DNA of 11,055 nucleotides, from positions 1 to 11,055 of the forward strand of contig DQKQ01000147.1 in NCBI GenBank assembly GCA_015660615.1. Reading direction: 5' to 3'. The notes beneath the pieces are model-generated. The model was not told the origin of the DNA, searched no databases, and was given only the letters and a program-made list of their open reading frames with translations. Made by a program: the position numbers and the translations under genes. Shown piece by piece: positions 1 through 5,474 of the stretch; within the stretch, counting starts at the first letter, position 1, and each line of letters opens with the position of its first letter. The DNA comes from Flavobacteriales bacterium. Lineage in GTDB: Bacteria > Bacteroidota > Bacteroidia > Flavobacteriales_D > Sanyastnellaceae.

Positions 1-761
1 AAACCAGCCTGTCTTATTATGGCAGCTTTGTCTGGAGAAGTTCTGTGGTGTAGCGTCAGTATTTCTTCAGACAACAATTCTCTTATGTACTCACGCAACT
101 CGTTGATCCGAACTTTGATTTTTTCACCCTTTAAAGGCCGGCCAAGTTTTTCATTCGCAAAATCATTAATCGATATAAATGTCATTAAATCGTCTTGTGG
201 ATTTTTGCTGATATGATCAAATAAAAGATCGATCCACTCATCCTCAAGTTCATCTTCCTTTTTATCATCCATCCATTCGAGAATTGCAGGGTCCCACTGG
301 ATATATTTCTTAAGATCATCATCTGCAGCATTACCAGCCATGACTTCATAGATAGTGTTGAGCCCGGCTCCGCCGAGGCCTAAGTACGTTAATGCACCAC
401 CGAGGAAAAAGTGATCAGCAGCGGCGGCACCGCCGGCGGCTAGTAAAAAGCCTATAGCTGCACCTTTCTTGCCGCCCCCAGCGCCCATCGCAGTGCGCCA
501 CGCGTCAAGAAGCTTCTGTGCTATATGCTCATTCCGAGAACGACCATATTTTTTCTTAAGAGAAATAAGATCTAAAGCCTCACCGATGGAGCCCTCTACA
601 TGTTCACTGTTTGGTATCGCATGGGCTGGATGGCGAGATTCAATTGCGTCATTGACTATCCGAACATCAGCGGCAATATCAGTAACCATCTGCTCTTTAT
701 AATCGGTATCGCCCCTTTCAGAAATTAGAGACTCTCTTATGTATTCGCGGAGAAGGTTCAT
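1..761 (-). CDS. Large virion-type protein with glycine-rich hydrophobic middle and start of an ADP-ribosyltransferase-like domain (partial)
   Basis: The frame is open from ATG at 761 to the window edge (253 codons, no stop), so the C-terminus is missing. Residues 2-15 read NLLREYIRESLISE. A near copy, ELREYIRELLSEE, recurs at 221-233. Residues 91-140 are rich in Gly/Ala and hydrophobic, possibly membrane-active, with a GGGKKG turn. After the second copy comes LHHRTSPDKAAIIRQAG (237-253), which resembles the opening H-x-T...I..GF motif of many ADP-ribosyltransferase-fold toxins. Functional residues beyond this are outside the window. The start overlaps the stop of the upstream transferase gene as ATGA and is preceded by AAAGGTGAAGGC, so translation is probably coupled. 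The repeated motif could be a capsid-targeting or cleavage site, splitting the protein into two modules. ART assignment is tentative because only the first strand is visible. Confidence 0.8.
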   Translation of the reverse strand, partial: MNLLREYIRESLISERGDTDYKEQMVTDIAADVRIVNDAIESRHPAHAIPNSEHVEGSIGEALDLISLKKKYGRSRNEHIAQKLLDAWRTAMGAGGGKKGAAIGFLLAAGGAAAADHFFLGGALTYLGLGGAGLNTIYEVMAGNAADDDLKKYIQWDPAILEWMDDKKEDELEDEWIDLLFDHISKNPQDDLMTFISINDFANEKLGRPLKGEKIKVRINELREYIRELLSEEILTLHHRTSPDKAAIIRQAG

Positions 762-1372
762 GCCTTCACCTTTCCCACACTATAAGCAACTGGCTTAAAC
801 TTGTATGCATTTTTACCACTTCGCTTATCAGCTATAAAGACATTAACAGAAGCTATTTCTATTTCTTCGCCTTTTGGAATCCTTACTTCACTCTCATCTT
901 CGAAGTTCGGCAGCTCTTCTCCGGTCGTAGTCGGATCATAGCCAAAGTCGTTTGGTACTTTGCCCCAAAACATTACATGAAGAGTCTTGCCTCGGTTAGT
1001 TGCACTCCATACATCAGCAAAGTGCGAAGCGATATCCATGTTTGTTGTCCATGATTCACCAATCTCTTCATTTTTTAACTGAGCCATGATAAACGAGCCA
1101 GCTTCACGTTCGCTTAACCCAGAGGGTTTACCTCTAGCAACTTTTCTTATTTGTGAAGCTAAATTTGCTGTGGGCATGTCAATTTTCATTCCGCGATAGA
1201 TGAACTTAAAACCCGGGCCTGCAGAATTATCTCGTTCTATCAGAAGTTCTCTTATATACTCGCGAAAAATAGATTCTGTCACAGTTTCTTGTTCTAGCGT
1301 ATCAAGAATACCATTGCTAACAGGCACGTTTTGTGCATTAATTTGAGTAAAGATCTGTGGTTCTTTTTTCAT
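758..1372 (-). CDS. R-S-E class mono-ADP-ribosyltransferase, probable packaged (Alt-like) effector
   Basis: This 204 aa protein shows the three signature sites of arginine-type ADP-ribosyltransferases in order. They are FIYRGM with R60, SWTTNMDIASHFA with S107-W-T, and EDESEVRIPKG with E160-x-E162. Such enzymes transfer ADP-ribose from NAD+ to a protein (or nucleic-acid) target; in T4 the relatives Alt, ModA and ModB modify host RNA polymerase and other proteins. The target here is unknown. An N-terminal arm of about 35 residues precedes FREYIRELLIE (36-46), the motif shared with neighbouring gene products, followed by the catalytic domain from about residue 55. Start ATG overlaps the preceding gene's TGA (ATGA), with GAGTGGATT upstream. 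Length fits a single catalytic domain plus a sorting arm. The fold call is strong by motif; substrate and virion location are inferred. Confidence 0.8.
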   Translation of the reverse strand: MKKEPQIFTQINAQNVPVSNGILDTLEQETVTESIFREYIRELLIERDNSAGPGFKFIYRGMKIDMPTANLASQIRKVARGKPSGLSEREAGSFIMAQLKNEEIGESWTTNMDIASHFADVWSATNRGKTLHVMFWGKVPNDFGYDPTTTGEELPNFEDESEVRIPKGEEIEIASVNVFIADKRSGKNAYKFKPVAYSVGKVKA

Positions 1373-1713
1373 AATCCACTCGACGTTTCAAGATCCCAAG
1401 GACCCCAGTGCTCATAATCTAATATCTTCTTGCGTGCTTCTGACCAAGGGTACTTAACAACGTTGTCCAGATAATCGATCTGACCGACAGCATAATATAC
1501 AACTGCTGGTAGCTGCATGTCTCTACCATTTGATTTGTCGATAACGTTACCGCCTTTTTCCACCCAAGCATGTCCGAATGAAATGCCCTCAATTGGTCCC
1601 TGGCCCATCACTTCTCCGTGTACTAGCACCAGATCACAGTCGTCATTACCGAAAGTACACTCTTGCATCATATACCGGCCAGCAGATTCATAGCAGTCTC
1701 CATTGGCTTTCAT
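1369..1713 (-). CDS. Small protein with papain-like Cys-His-Asp pattern
   Basis: This is a 114 aa protein, with no named family assigned with certainty. It opens KANGDCYESAGRYMM with Cys7 at the head of a predicted helix, continues LVHGEVMGQGPIEG, then FGHAWVE with His48 and NVIDKSNGR with Asp59/Asn62, and ends HWGPWDLETSSGL. Cys on a helix N-terminus followed by His and Asp on strands is the order seen in papain-like and NlpC/transglutaminase-type folds, so a peptidase, amidase or deamidase activity is plausible but inferred. I recall similar sequences as hypothetical proteins in phages. It lacks the YIRE motif of its neighbours. Both ends overlap adjacent genes as ATGA, placing it in the same coupled operon as the HAD and ADP-ribosyltransferase genes. 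GAGG lies about 10 nt before the ATG. Confidence 0.75.
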   Translation of the reverse strand: MKANGDCYESAGRYMMQECTFGNDDCDLVLVHGEVMGQGPIEGISFGHAWVEKGGNVIDKSNGRDMQLPAVVYYAVGQIDYLDNVVKYPWSEARKKILDYEHWGPWDLETSSGL

Positions 1714-2384
1714 AATCCGCGGGCCTCTAATTTTTCGACTGTGGCTGAACTACCGCCCGGTACATGCAGAATAGCAATTCCACCAGCAGTAATCCAAGCA
1801 TCAACTGTTGATGCTCTGTCGTCTATTAAGATATTCGGAATTCCATTGCTGGTCGCATATTCTACTTTAGAGACAGCTGGCGTTATAATAATATCTGCTG
1901 GCGGGGGTCTTAACCACTTCTCTATCCAAGCAATTTTACCCTCCTCAGTAGTGCTGGGTGCACCCTCACGGACCCTTATTGGGGCGCTGAGTATATTGAC
2001 TGTGTGACCTGTGGATGTTATATAAGGCCACAGTGAGCTTAAAGCGTCGGGCCACGGAGGCATCGTTGCAAAAATGGGTCCGGGATTTTGTCCAATGGCA
2101 CTGAACATCATATTTCTAACTGGTTTAAGATCTAAATCAGATCTCTTTGTTGCTCTCCAGTCTTTTCCCAATTCATTTTGTAGCCAATAGAGCCTTTTCC
2201 GGTGTTTTTTTGTAGAAGCCACACCGGGTATTTCACCTGTATCTAGAATTTGATTTACTAGTCCAATAACAGCTTCTTCGAAATGAACTAATACTCCATC
2301 CATATCGCAAAAAATTTGTGATTCCGGCTGGAGCTGCGGTGCCATTTCTAGCGTTTCTCTAATGTATTTACTGAGCAAGTCCAT
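1710..2384 (-). CDS. HAD-superfamily phosphohydrolase, 5'(3')-nucleotidase-like
   Basis: The 224 aa protein carries the HAD motifs in order. Motif I is FCDMDGVLVHFE (nucleophile D27, acid/base D29). Motif II is NILSAP (S133). A motif III lysine lies in VSKVEYA (K173). Motif IV is ILIDDRASTVDAW (D188/D189). A cap insertion lies between about residues 35 and 125. The arrangement matches phage HAD proteins annotated as 5'(3')-deoxyribonucleotidase-like; the substrate could equally be another phosphomonoester. Ahead of the domain is MDLLSKYIRETLE, a variant of the short motif found in the downstream ADP-ribosyltransferase, which is unusual for a cytosolic nucleotidase. It is the first gene of a four-gene ATGA-coupled unit, 47 nt after a terminator hairpin, with AAAGG 8 nt before the ATG. 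Confidence 0.85.
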   Translation of the reverse strand: MDLLSKYIRETLEMAPQLQPESQIFCDMDGVLVHFEEAVIGLVNQILDTGEIPGVASTKKHRKRLYWLQNELGKDWRATKRSDLDLKPVRNMMFSAIGQNPGPIFATMPPWPDALSSLWPYITSTGHTVNILSAPIRVREGAPSTTEEGKIAWIEKWLRPPPADIIITPAVSKVEYATSNGIPNILIDDRASTVDAWITAGGIAILHVPGGSSATVEKLEARGL

Positions 2385-2410
2385 TTTATGCCTTTGAATA
2401 CCCTTAGATG

Positions 2411-2418
2411 TAATTATA
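2411..2418 (-). promoter_or_regulatory. Possible T4-type late promoter octamer
   Basis: On the minus strand this reads TATAATTA, one mismatch from the T4 late consensus TATAAATA. It lies just after the terminator hairpin and about 27 nt before the ATG at 2384 that begins the packaged-effector operon. No convincing -35 hexamer is seen, as expected for a late promoter. The surrounding DNA is AT-rich, so a chance match is quite possible. Confidence 0.3.
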
Positions 2419-2430
2419 TTAAATTAGAAA

Positions 2431-2450
2431 GGGGATACCATAGTATCCCC
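2431..2450 (-). terminator. Rho-independent terminator
   Basis: A perfect 8 bp inverted repeat, GGGGATAC / GTATCCCC, encloses a 4 nt loop. On the minus strand it is followed by TTTCTAATTTAAT. It lies 25 nt past the stop of the 58 aa gene ending at 2476 and before the gene starting at 2384, so it would end the block of small genes transcribed from above. The T-tract is interrupted, so termination may be partial. The rest of the 2385-2475 gap is AT-rich and holds only this and the late-promoter-like octamer. Confidence 0.65.
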
Positions 2451-2475
2451 CCATAATGAAAATGAATATCTATTT

Positions 2476-2652
2476 TTATTTATTTTCAGCTTTATTAGAT
2501 CCAGAAAGTATTGTAGAAGCTTTTTCTATAAATTCTTTAACTTCTTCAGAAGCAAGCGTTGGAATCTTATTACTCTGAACTTTTTTAATTGTTCTGTTAA
2601 TGTGTTCTTGTAATTCCTTAGAAATAAATTTACTTTTCCAAAAATAACCCAT
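2476..2652 (-). CDS. Small charged helical protein, 58 aa, unknown
   Basis: This short ORF starts at ATG 2652 and ends at TAA 2476. It begins MGYFWKSKFISKELQEHINR and continues with TIKKVQSNKIPTLASEEVKE, ending SNKAENK. The composition is lysine- and glutamate-rich and predicts two amphipathic helices. No family is recognised. The start is supported by a GGGGGAAAG Shine-Dalgarno directly before the ATG and by a 23 nt overlap with the preceding gene, typical of this region. An intrinsic terminator follows the stop by 25 nt, making it the last gene of its transcription unit. A function cannot be assigned. Confidence 0.7.
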   Translation of the reverse strand: MGYFWKSKFISKELQEHINRTIKKVQSNKIPTLASEEVKEFIEKASTILSGSNKAENK

Positions 2653-2890
2653 CTTTCCCCCTGCTCAGAATTTTTAAAATTCTATCTTTTGTTACGTGAG
2701 ATATTTTACCATCAATTAAAATTTTGTACAGTTCAATAGAGCTATTAGAACTATTTGCGCTAATCACTTTCGATCTTTCAGAACAAATTAATAACCCAGT
2801 TCCTCCGCTAGCATTTACTAGTAAAACTGCAGATGGACTGACAATTTTGGAAACTAATATTAAGTCGCCCGACAATGGTTGTGTTTCCAT
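2630..2890 (-). CDS. Small beta-rich protein, distant MKVGDLV-type member
   Basis: The 86 aa product begins METQPLSGDLILVSKIVSPS and ends YKILIDGKISHVTKDRILKI plus a short tail. The pattern 'GDLI(L)V...' at the start and 'Y-x-I-L-x-D-G-K...I-L-K-I' at the end follows the plan of the small 'VGDLV ... LEVI' proteins clustered further right, so a small SH3-like beta barrel is suspected. The ATG is 6 nt from a strong AGGAGG, which lies in the 3' arm of a perfect 13 bp hairpin (2894-2943). Translation may therefore depend on opening that structure. It overlaps the following 58 aa gene by 23 nt. Function unknown. Confidence 0.75.
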   Translation of the reverse strand: METQPLSGDLILVSKIVSPSAVLLVNASGGTGLLICSERSKVISANSSNSSIELYKILIDGKISHVTKDRILKILSRGKDGLFLEK

Positions 2891-2893
2891 CTC

Positions 2894-2943
2894 GCTCCTC
2901 CTAGAATTACTCGCGCCTCTAACATAAGTATTCTAGGAGGAGC
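2894..2943 (-). promoter_or_regulatory. Hairpin burying the Shine-Dalgarno of the 2630-2890 gene
   Basis: GCTCCTCCTAGAA (2894-2906) is perfectly complementary to 2931-2943, a 13 bp stem. Four more pairs (2908-2911 with 2927-2930) can form past a single bulge. On the minus-strand transcript the 3' arm holds AGGAGG exactly 6 nt before the ATG at 2890, so ribosome binding would be blocked while the stem is closed. On the plus strand the same stem is followed by six T (2944-2949) and looks like an intrinsic terminator for antisense transcription. Which role matters is not decided by sequence. Confidence 0.7.
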
Positions 2944-2992
2944 TTTTTTGTCTAAGCTTCCTGTTTATAATAGCTGATTTTAGTTTCTAATT

Positions 2993-3334
2993 TTAAATAT
3001 TCCCTGTAAAAAATAATCGGACAGAAATTGCAATGCCAAAAATGTGATAAGTCATTAGACACCCATACGTCAAAAAGCAAAAGAAAGTAGAAATTCTAGC
3101 AACTCTATATTCTCTCAATCTCCATAATAAAAATACGCAGAGAGATACTAAAGAGAGCTTAATTCCTGCAAAAAATATTTCATTTATTTCTAAAATTTCA
3201 AGCATAAAGGGGTTTGCCTCTACAGCAAACCCCAAATTAACTACTAAAAGTGTAAAAATTATGTCTAATAAATTAAAAAATATTATTCCAGCTAATAGCT
3301 TTTTTTGAATACCCTCTGTATGTATCCACTCCAA
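2993..3334 (-). CDS. DUF5658-like integral membrane protein
   Basis: The 113 aa protein has three likely membrane spans: about 13-36 (LLAGIIFFNLLDIIFTLLVV), 57-75 (IKLSLVSLCVFLLWRL) and 82-107. The NLLD...T near the first span, EANPFM between spans 1 and 2, and K-x-x-L-V-S-L...LLWRLRE in span 2 match the pattern of DUF5658 proteins, whose function is unknown. The start is TTG at 3334, chosen because a perfect AGGAGG sits 6 nt upstream and the sequence before it is not open in a useful way. The Shine-Dalgarno is paired in a hairpin with a CCTCCT element. It stands between two such hairpins, unlike the tightly overlapped genes elsewhere in the window. Confidence 0.75.
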   Translation of the reverse strand: MEWIHTEGIQKKLLAGIIFFNLLDIIFTLLVVNLGFAVEANPFMLEILEINEIFFAGIKLSLVSLCVFLLWRLREYRVARISTFFCFLTYGCLMTYHIFGIAISVRLFFTGNI

Positions 3335-3340
3335 CGATTG

Positions 3341-3363
3341 CCTCCTGTATTAAATATAGGAGG
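3341..3363 (-). promoter_or_regulatory. Hairpin burying the Shine-Dalgarno of the DUF5658-like gene
   Basis: CCTCCTGTAT (3341-3350) pairs with ATATAGGAGG (3354-3363) across a 3 nt loop. On the minus-strand RNA the AGGAGG (3346-3341) lies 6 nt from the TTG start at 3334 and is sequestered by CCTCCT, with one A-C mismatch in the stem. Read on the plus strand the mismatch becomes a G-U pair and six T follow (3364-3369), giving a good terminator in that direction. The same arrangement occurs at 2894-2943. Confidence 0.6.
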
Positions 3364-3367
3364 TTTT

Positions 3368-4174
3368 TTAATTTTTGAAACCTTTTCGATGGATATTGTT
3401 CTGAGACCAGTCTATCCATGTATCAAAAATTACTTCTTTTTCTATAGAAGAAATCATGCCCCGGCTGGCATAACTCCCCAGCAGGCCTTCAATGGCCCGC
3501 TTTAAGTCTTCAGTGCTATTAGCGTTTTGTGTATAACCACGGACGTGGGCAGGAATTTCTGCCGGCTTCATCAAATATTTTGCATAGTTAGAAGCTACAT
3601 CATGAGGACCGTGCAAAAACGTATAATATTTTTCTCCTCGGGCATAAGCTCGTGCTGGCTGATCACTTACTTCTCCCTGGGTTACGTGCTCGAGTTCATG
3701 GCGAACTGAATTAGCAATTTCATTTCTTAACTTTCCCATATCGCTTTTAGAAAACCCTAGAGGCGTTTCAATAGCAACATGAATTCCAAGATCTGACACG
3801 CCGGTAATACTCTTGTCTGAAGCTGAAACATTAAAAGAACTAGCGTTTTTATCTATTTCTAAAACCACTGTTATAAATGGATCGACACCTTCTTCATAGA
3901 TTTCTGAATCAATTGAGCTGGGATCAAACGCTAGAGGAAATACCCCGGCTTCAATTTCATAAAATTCATCACCGCCAGTGTTGGGTGTTGCACCCAAATC
4001 ATCAGCACTTATTGGCGAAGAACTTAAAGAGCTGGGTCTTCCAGAATACAAAGCCATAATGCTTTTAGTGATAGCATTAGTAAAAGCTTTTAATCTTTTA
4101 TCTTGCGTCTTTTTAGCTTCAGAAATTGTTTCTCTTACCAAAGTTAAGAGATCTTCATATTCCATTTCGCGCAT
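3368..4174 (-). CDS. HELEH zinc-metallopeptidase-like phage protein
   Basis: From ATG 4174 the product is 268 aa. Residues 157-166 hold VRHELEHVTQ, an HExxH zinc motif (H159, E160, H163). About 43 residues on, PAEIPAHVRGY offers E206 as a plausible third ligand, a layout seen in phage gluzincin-like proteins. The N-terminus, EYEDLLTLVRETISEA, is a looser version of the YIRE...SE motif found in the virion-type proteins at the left end. Residues 45-70 are Ser-rich and probably a linker. I chose ATG 4174 over the in-frame TTG at 4189 because GAGGA lies 5 nt before it. The gene overlaps the preceding one by 20 nt. Substrate unknown; a virion-associated or prohead peptidase role is speculation. 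Confidence 0.75.
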   Translation of the reverse strand: MREMEYEDLLTLVRETISEAKKTQDKRLKAFTNAITKSIMALYSGRPSSLSSSPISADDLGATPNTGGDEFYEIEAGVFPLAFDPSSIDSEIYEEGVDPFITVVLEIDKNASSFNVSASDKSITGVSDLGIHVAIETPLGFSKSDMGKLRNEIANSVRHELEHVTQGEVSDQPARAYARGEKYYTFLHGPHDVASNYAKYLMKPAEIPAHVRGYTQNANSTEDLKRAIEGLLGSYASRGMISSIEKEVIFDTWIDWSQNNIHRKGFKN

Positions 4175-4400
4175 TACTTTCCTCGCCAAGTGTCAAATAA
4201 GTATCATTTTCAGTGACTAGTTTTGCTTTTTCTAAATTATAACCACGCAAATATATCCACTCTCCCTGGTCCGCGCCAGCAATTCCAGTTGGCGTAACAA
4301 TCACGCAGCTAATAAATGCAGGAGCAAGAAATTCCATCACGCGCGCGAGCCCGTACTCAGTAATAATAAGGTCTCCAACATTTACTTCACTTGGTTTCAT
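4155..4400 (-). CDS. MKVGDL-type small protein (81 aa)
   Basis: The product reads MKPSEVNVGDLIITEYGLAR and continues VMEFLAPAFISCVIVTPTGI, then GEWIYLRGYNLEKAKLV with a short polar tail. The NVGDLI header, a central run of strands (SCVIVT) and a final aromatic/hydrophobic strand match the plan of the clustered family. A small SH3-like barrel is likely, with function unknown. Start ATG 4400 overlaps the preceding gene's stop by exactly 14 nt, and that gene's C-terminus (KVINETK) contains the AAGGTGAT Shine-Dalgarno. The next gene starts 20 nt before its end. Confidence 0.8.
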   Translation of the reverse strand: MKPSEVNVGDLIITEYGLARVMEFLAPAFISCVIVTPTGIAGADQGEWIYLRGYNLEKAKLVTENDTYLTLGEESNARNGI

Positions 4401-4602
4401 TAATCACCTTAAGCTGATTTTCACCAATATCAATAATTGCGCCGCAAGTCTGCAGCACGCACCAACTTGTACCTGACAAAGAGTGAGCTCCTGCACTTAC
4501 GATTATCCCTAAAGGCTTGGGTTTTTCATCGGGAAATTCCATCCAGCGATTATGCTTCTGCCATTCGTTAGTAATTTTTGCAACATAATCACCGACCCTC
4601 AT
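4387..4602 (-). CDS. MKVGDL-type small protein (71 aa)
   Basis: Starting at ATG 4602 the protein begins MRVGDYVAKITNEWQKHNRW, has PLGIIVSAG in the middle and SWCVLQTCGAIIDIGENQLK towards the end. Header, 'LGIIV' strand and C-terminal 'N-x-LKVI' all fit the family. The frame is open further up, but the upstream part only encodes out-of-frame sequence of the preceding 56 aa gene, so the internal ATG is preferred. GAGG stands 5-6 nt before it and it follows the upstream TGA directly (TGATATG). Its 3' end overlaps the next start by 14 nt. Function unknown. Confidence 0.8.
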   Translation of the reverse strand: MRVGDYVAKITNEWQKHNRWMEFPDEKPKPLGIIVSAGAHSLSGTSWCVLQTCGAIIDIGENQLKVINETK

Positions 4603-4603
4603 A

Positions 4604-4774
4604 TCATCCTCGGCCAGTTCCAGGTTCATGCTCAGGTACAGTAATATCATGAATCCAGTTAGAAGCTCGCTCGAATCCAACAAGATACGCAAACTCGCTC
4701 AATGGATGTGCCACTAAGTTATGCAAACTCCACTTGAATGGACCCAGCTTTGATAGAAACTTACCGACTTTCAT
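4604..4774 (-). CDS. Small phage protein with 'HNLVAHPL ... HDIT.P' signature (56 aa)
   Basis: Translation gives MKVGKFLSKLGPFKWSLHNL, then VAHPLSEFAYLVGFERASNW and IHDITVPEHEPGTGRG. The HNLVAHPL and W-I-H-D-x-T-x-P elements recur in short uncharacterised phage proteins I recognise by pattern but cannot name. The conserved His/Asp residues might bind metal; this is a guess. It carries the MKVG start header of the cluster, but its body is unrelated to the GDLV proteins, so the header has been joined to a different protein. ATG overlaps the preceding TGA (ATGA), and the TGA lies one base before the next ATG. The Shine-Dalgarno is weak, consistent with translation coupled to the upstream gene. 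Confidence 0.75.
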   Translation of the reverse strand: MKVGKFLSKLGPFKWSLHNLVAHPLSEFAYLVGFERASNWIHDITVPEHEPGTGRG

Positions 4775-5064
4775 TGAAGATTCTCAGCGATTATTTTTTC
4801 AAAATACATAAATGTCATGTTTCCATTCCAGTCTTCATATTCTAGCTTTTCATCGTAATTGCCTGAATCGCTTGTTAGCTTGTATGGCCCCTCTTCAACT
4901 ATCGGATTTTTACGCTTAAGGTGCTTAATCCCTCCAGTCGATCTATCTCTAGTCATTACCTTTGTAATTTTTGTGTATGTTTTATCTTGTTCTTGTCGAA
5001 ATGTAACAATACACTCTTCTTTTTTACTGATGCCCTTTATTCCAACTCTTCCATTAACGCCCAT
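4771..5064 (-). CDS. Hypothetical 97 aa protein
   Basis: The product starts MGVNGRVGIKGISKKEECIV and continues with charged, strand-rich sequence (TFRQEQDKTYTKITKVMTRD), ending NGNMTFMYFEKIIAENLQ. No family is recognised. Alternating hydrophobic and charged residues suggest a beta-sandwich or meander. Start ATG 5064 is well supported by GAGGTG 7 nt upstream. It overlaps the preceding MLVGDL gene by 11 nt and the following gene by ATGA, so it is one step of the coupled small-gene run. Function unknown. Confidence 0.7.
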   Translation of the reverse strand: MGVNGRVGIKGISKKEECIVTFRQEQDKTYTKITKVMTRDRSTGGIKHLKRKNPIVEEGPYKLTSDSGNYDEKLEYEDWNGNMTFMYFEKIIAENLQ

Positions 5065-5248
5065 TTATCACCTCAATTTGATAGTAACTGTCTAGCGGCC
5101 AAGATGCCAAATTTCCAGCAGTGGTCATAACCGTTGCAACCCTGCTGTGCCTATTGCAATCAGCTCCATGTCGGCGCTTGATGTTTATAATAAGCCCGGT
5201 TTTTGTACCGGTGGTGCATACCATTTTTATTAAATCACCGACTAGCAC
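5054..5248 (-). CDS. MKVGDL-type small protein (64 aa), GTG start
   Basis: The start is GTG 5248, giving MLVGDLIKMVCTTGTKTGLI, then INIKRRHGADCNRHSRVATV and a C-terminus YYQIEVINGR. Header, 'TGLIINI', central 'VATVM' strand and terminal 'IEVI' match the family closely. AGAGTGATCG precedes the GTG, and the same spacer occurs before the gene at 9400. The first 14 nt overlap the end of the upstream gene, whose last residues (IGASR) are written in the other frame of the same header. Function unknown; an SH3-like barrel is suspected. Confidence 0.85.
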   Translation of the reverse strand: MLVGDLIKMVCTTGTKTGLIINIKRRHGADCNRHSRVATVMTTAGNLASWPLDSYYQIEVINGR

Positions 5249-5456
5249 CGATCACTCTCTTGAAATCTGACCAGCAAAAACCATTAGACATCAGAATTCG
5301 ATCAATATTCTTATCAATCAAATCTTTAGCTTCATATATGTATTGGTCGATATGATGCTTTCCTCGAAAAATATCGACATAAATCTTTCCATCAGCAATG
5401 GTGATTTCAGTCTTTCCACCATCAGATTCTCGAGCTGCTGTTGTAAGCAATGACAT
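5235..5456 (-). CDS. Hypothetical 73 aa protein
   Basis: It begins MSLLTTAARESDGGKTEITI, continues ADGKIYVDIFRGKHHIDQYI and ends DFKRVIGASR. It looks alpha/beta, with two strands followed by a helix (YIYEAKDLIDKNIDRILMS). No family recognised. The last four codons are supplied by the next gene's start header, giving a 14 nt overlap and the '-ASR' ending shared with the unrelated TM protein at 6656. GAAGGGAA lies about 9 nt before ATG 5456. An 18 nt gap separates it from the preceding gene, one of the few gaps in the run. Confidence 0.75.
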   Translation of the reverse strand: MSLLTTAARESDGGKTEITIADGKIYVDIFRGKHHIDQYIYEAKDLIDKNIDRILMSNGFCWSDFKRVIGASR

Positions 5457-5474
5457 TACAAAATTCCCTTCTAT

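Noticed and set aside
2667..2683. 17 bp AT-rich palindrome AGAATTTT-T-AAAATTCT
   Set aside because: It lies inside coding sequence (…RILKILSR…), is all A/T except one pair per arm, and no regulatory role is evident.
4175..4189. TTG start at 4189 for the HELEH peptidase gene
   Set aside because: ATG 4174 is 5 nt after GAGGA, while the TTG has no Shine-Dalgarno at a usable distance.
4387..4692. Longer N-terminus (start at 4692) for the MRVGDY gene
   Set aside because: The added 30 residues overlap the 56 aa HNLVAHPL gene in another frame; the ATG at 4602 has a good ribosome site. The same reasoning rejects the longer starts at 6539, 6696, 6862 and 9979.
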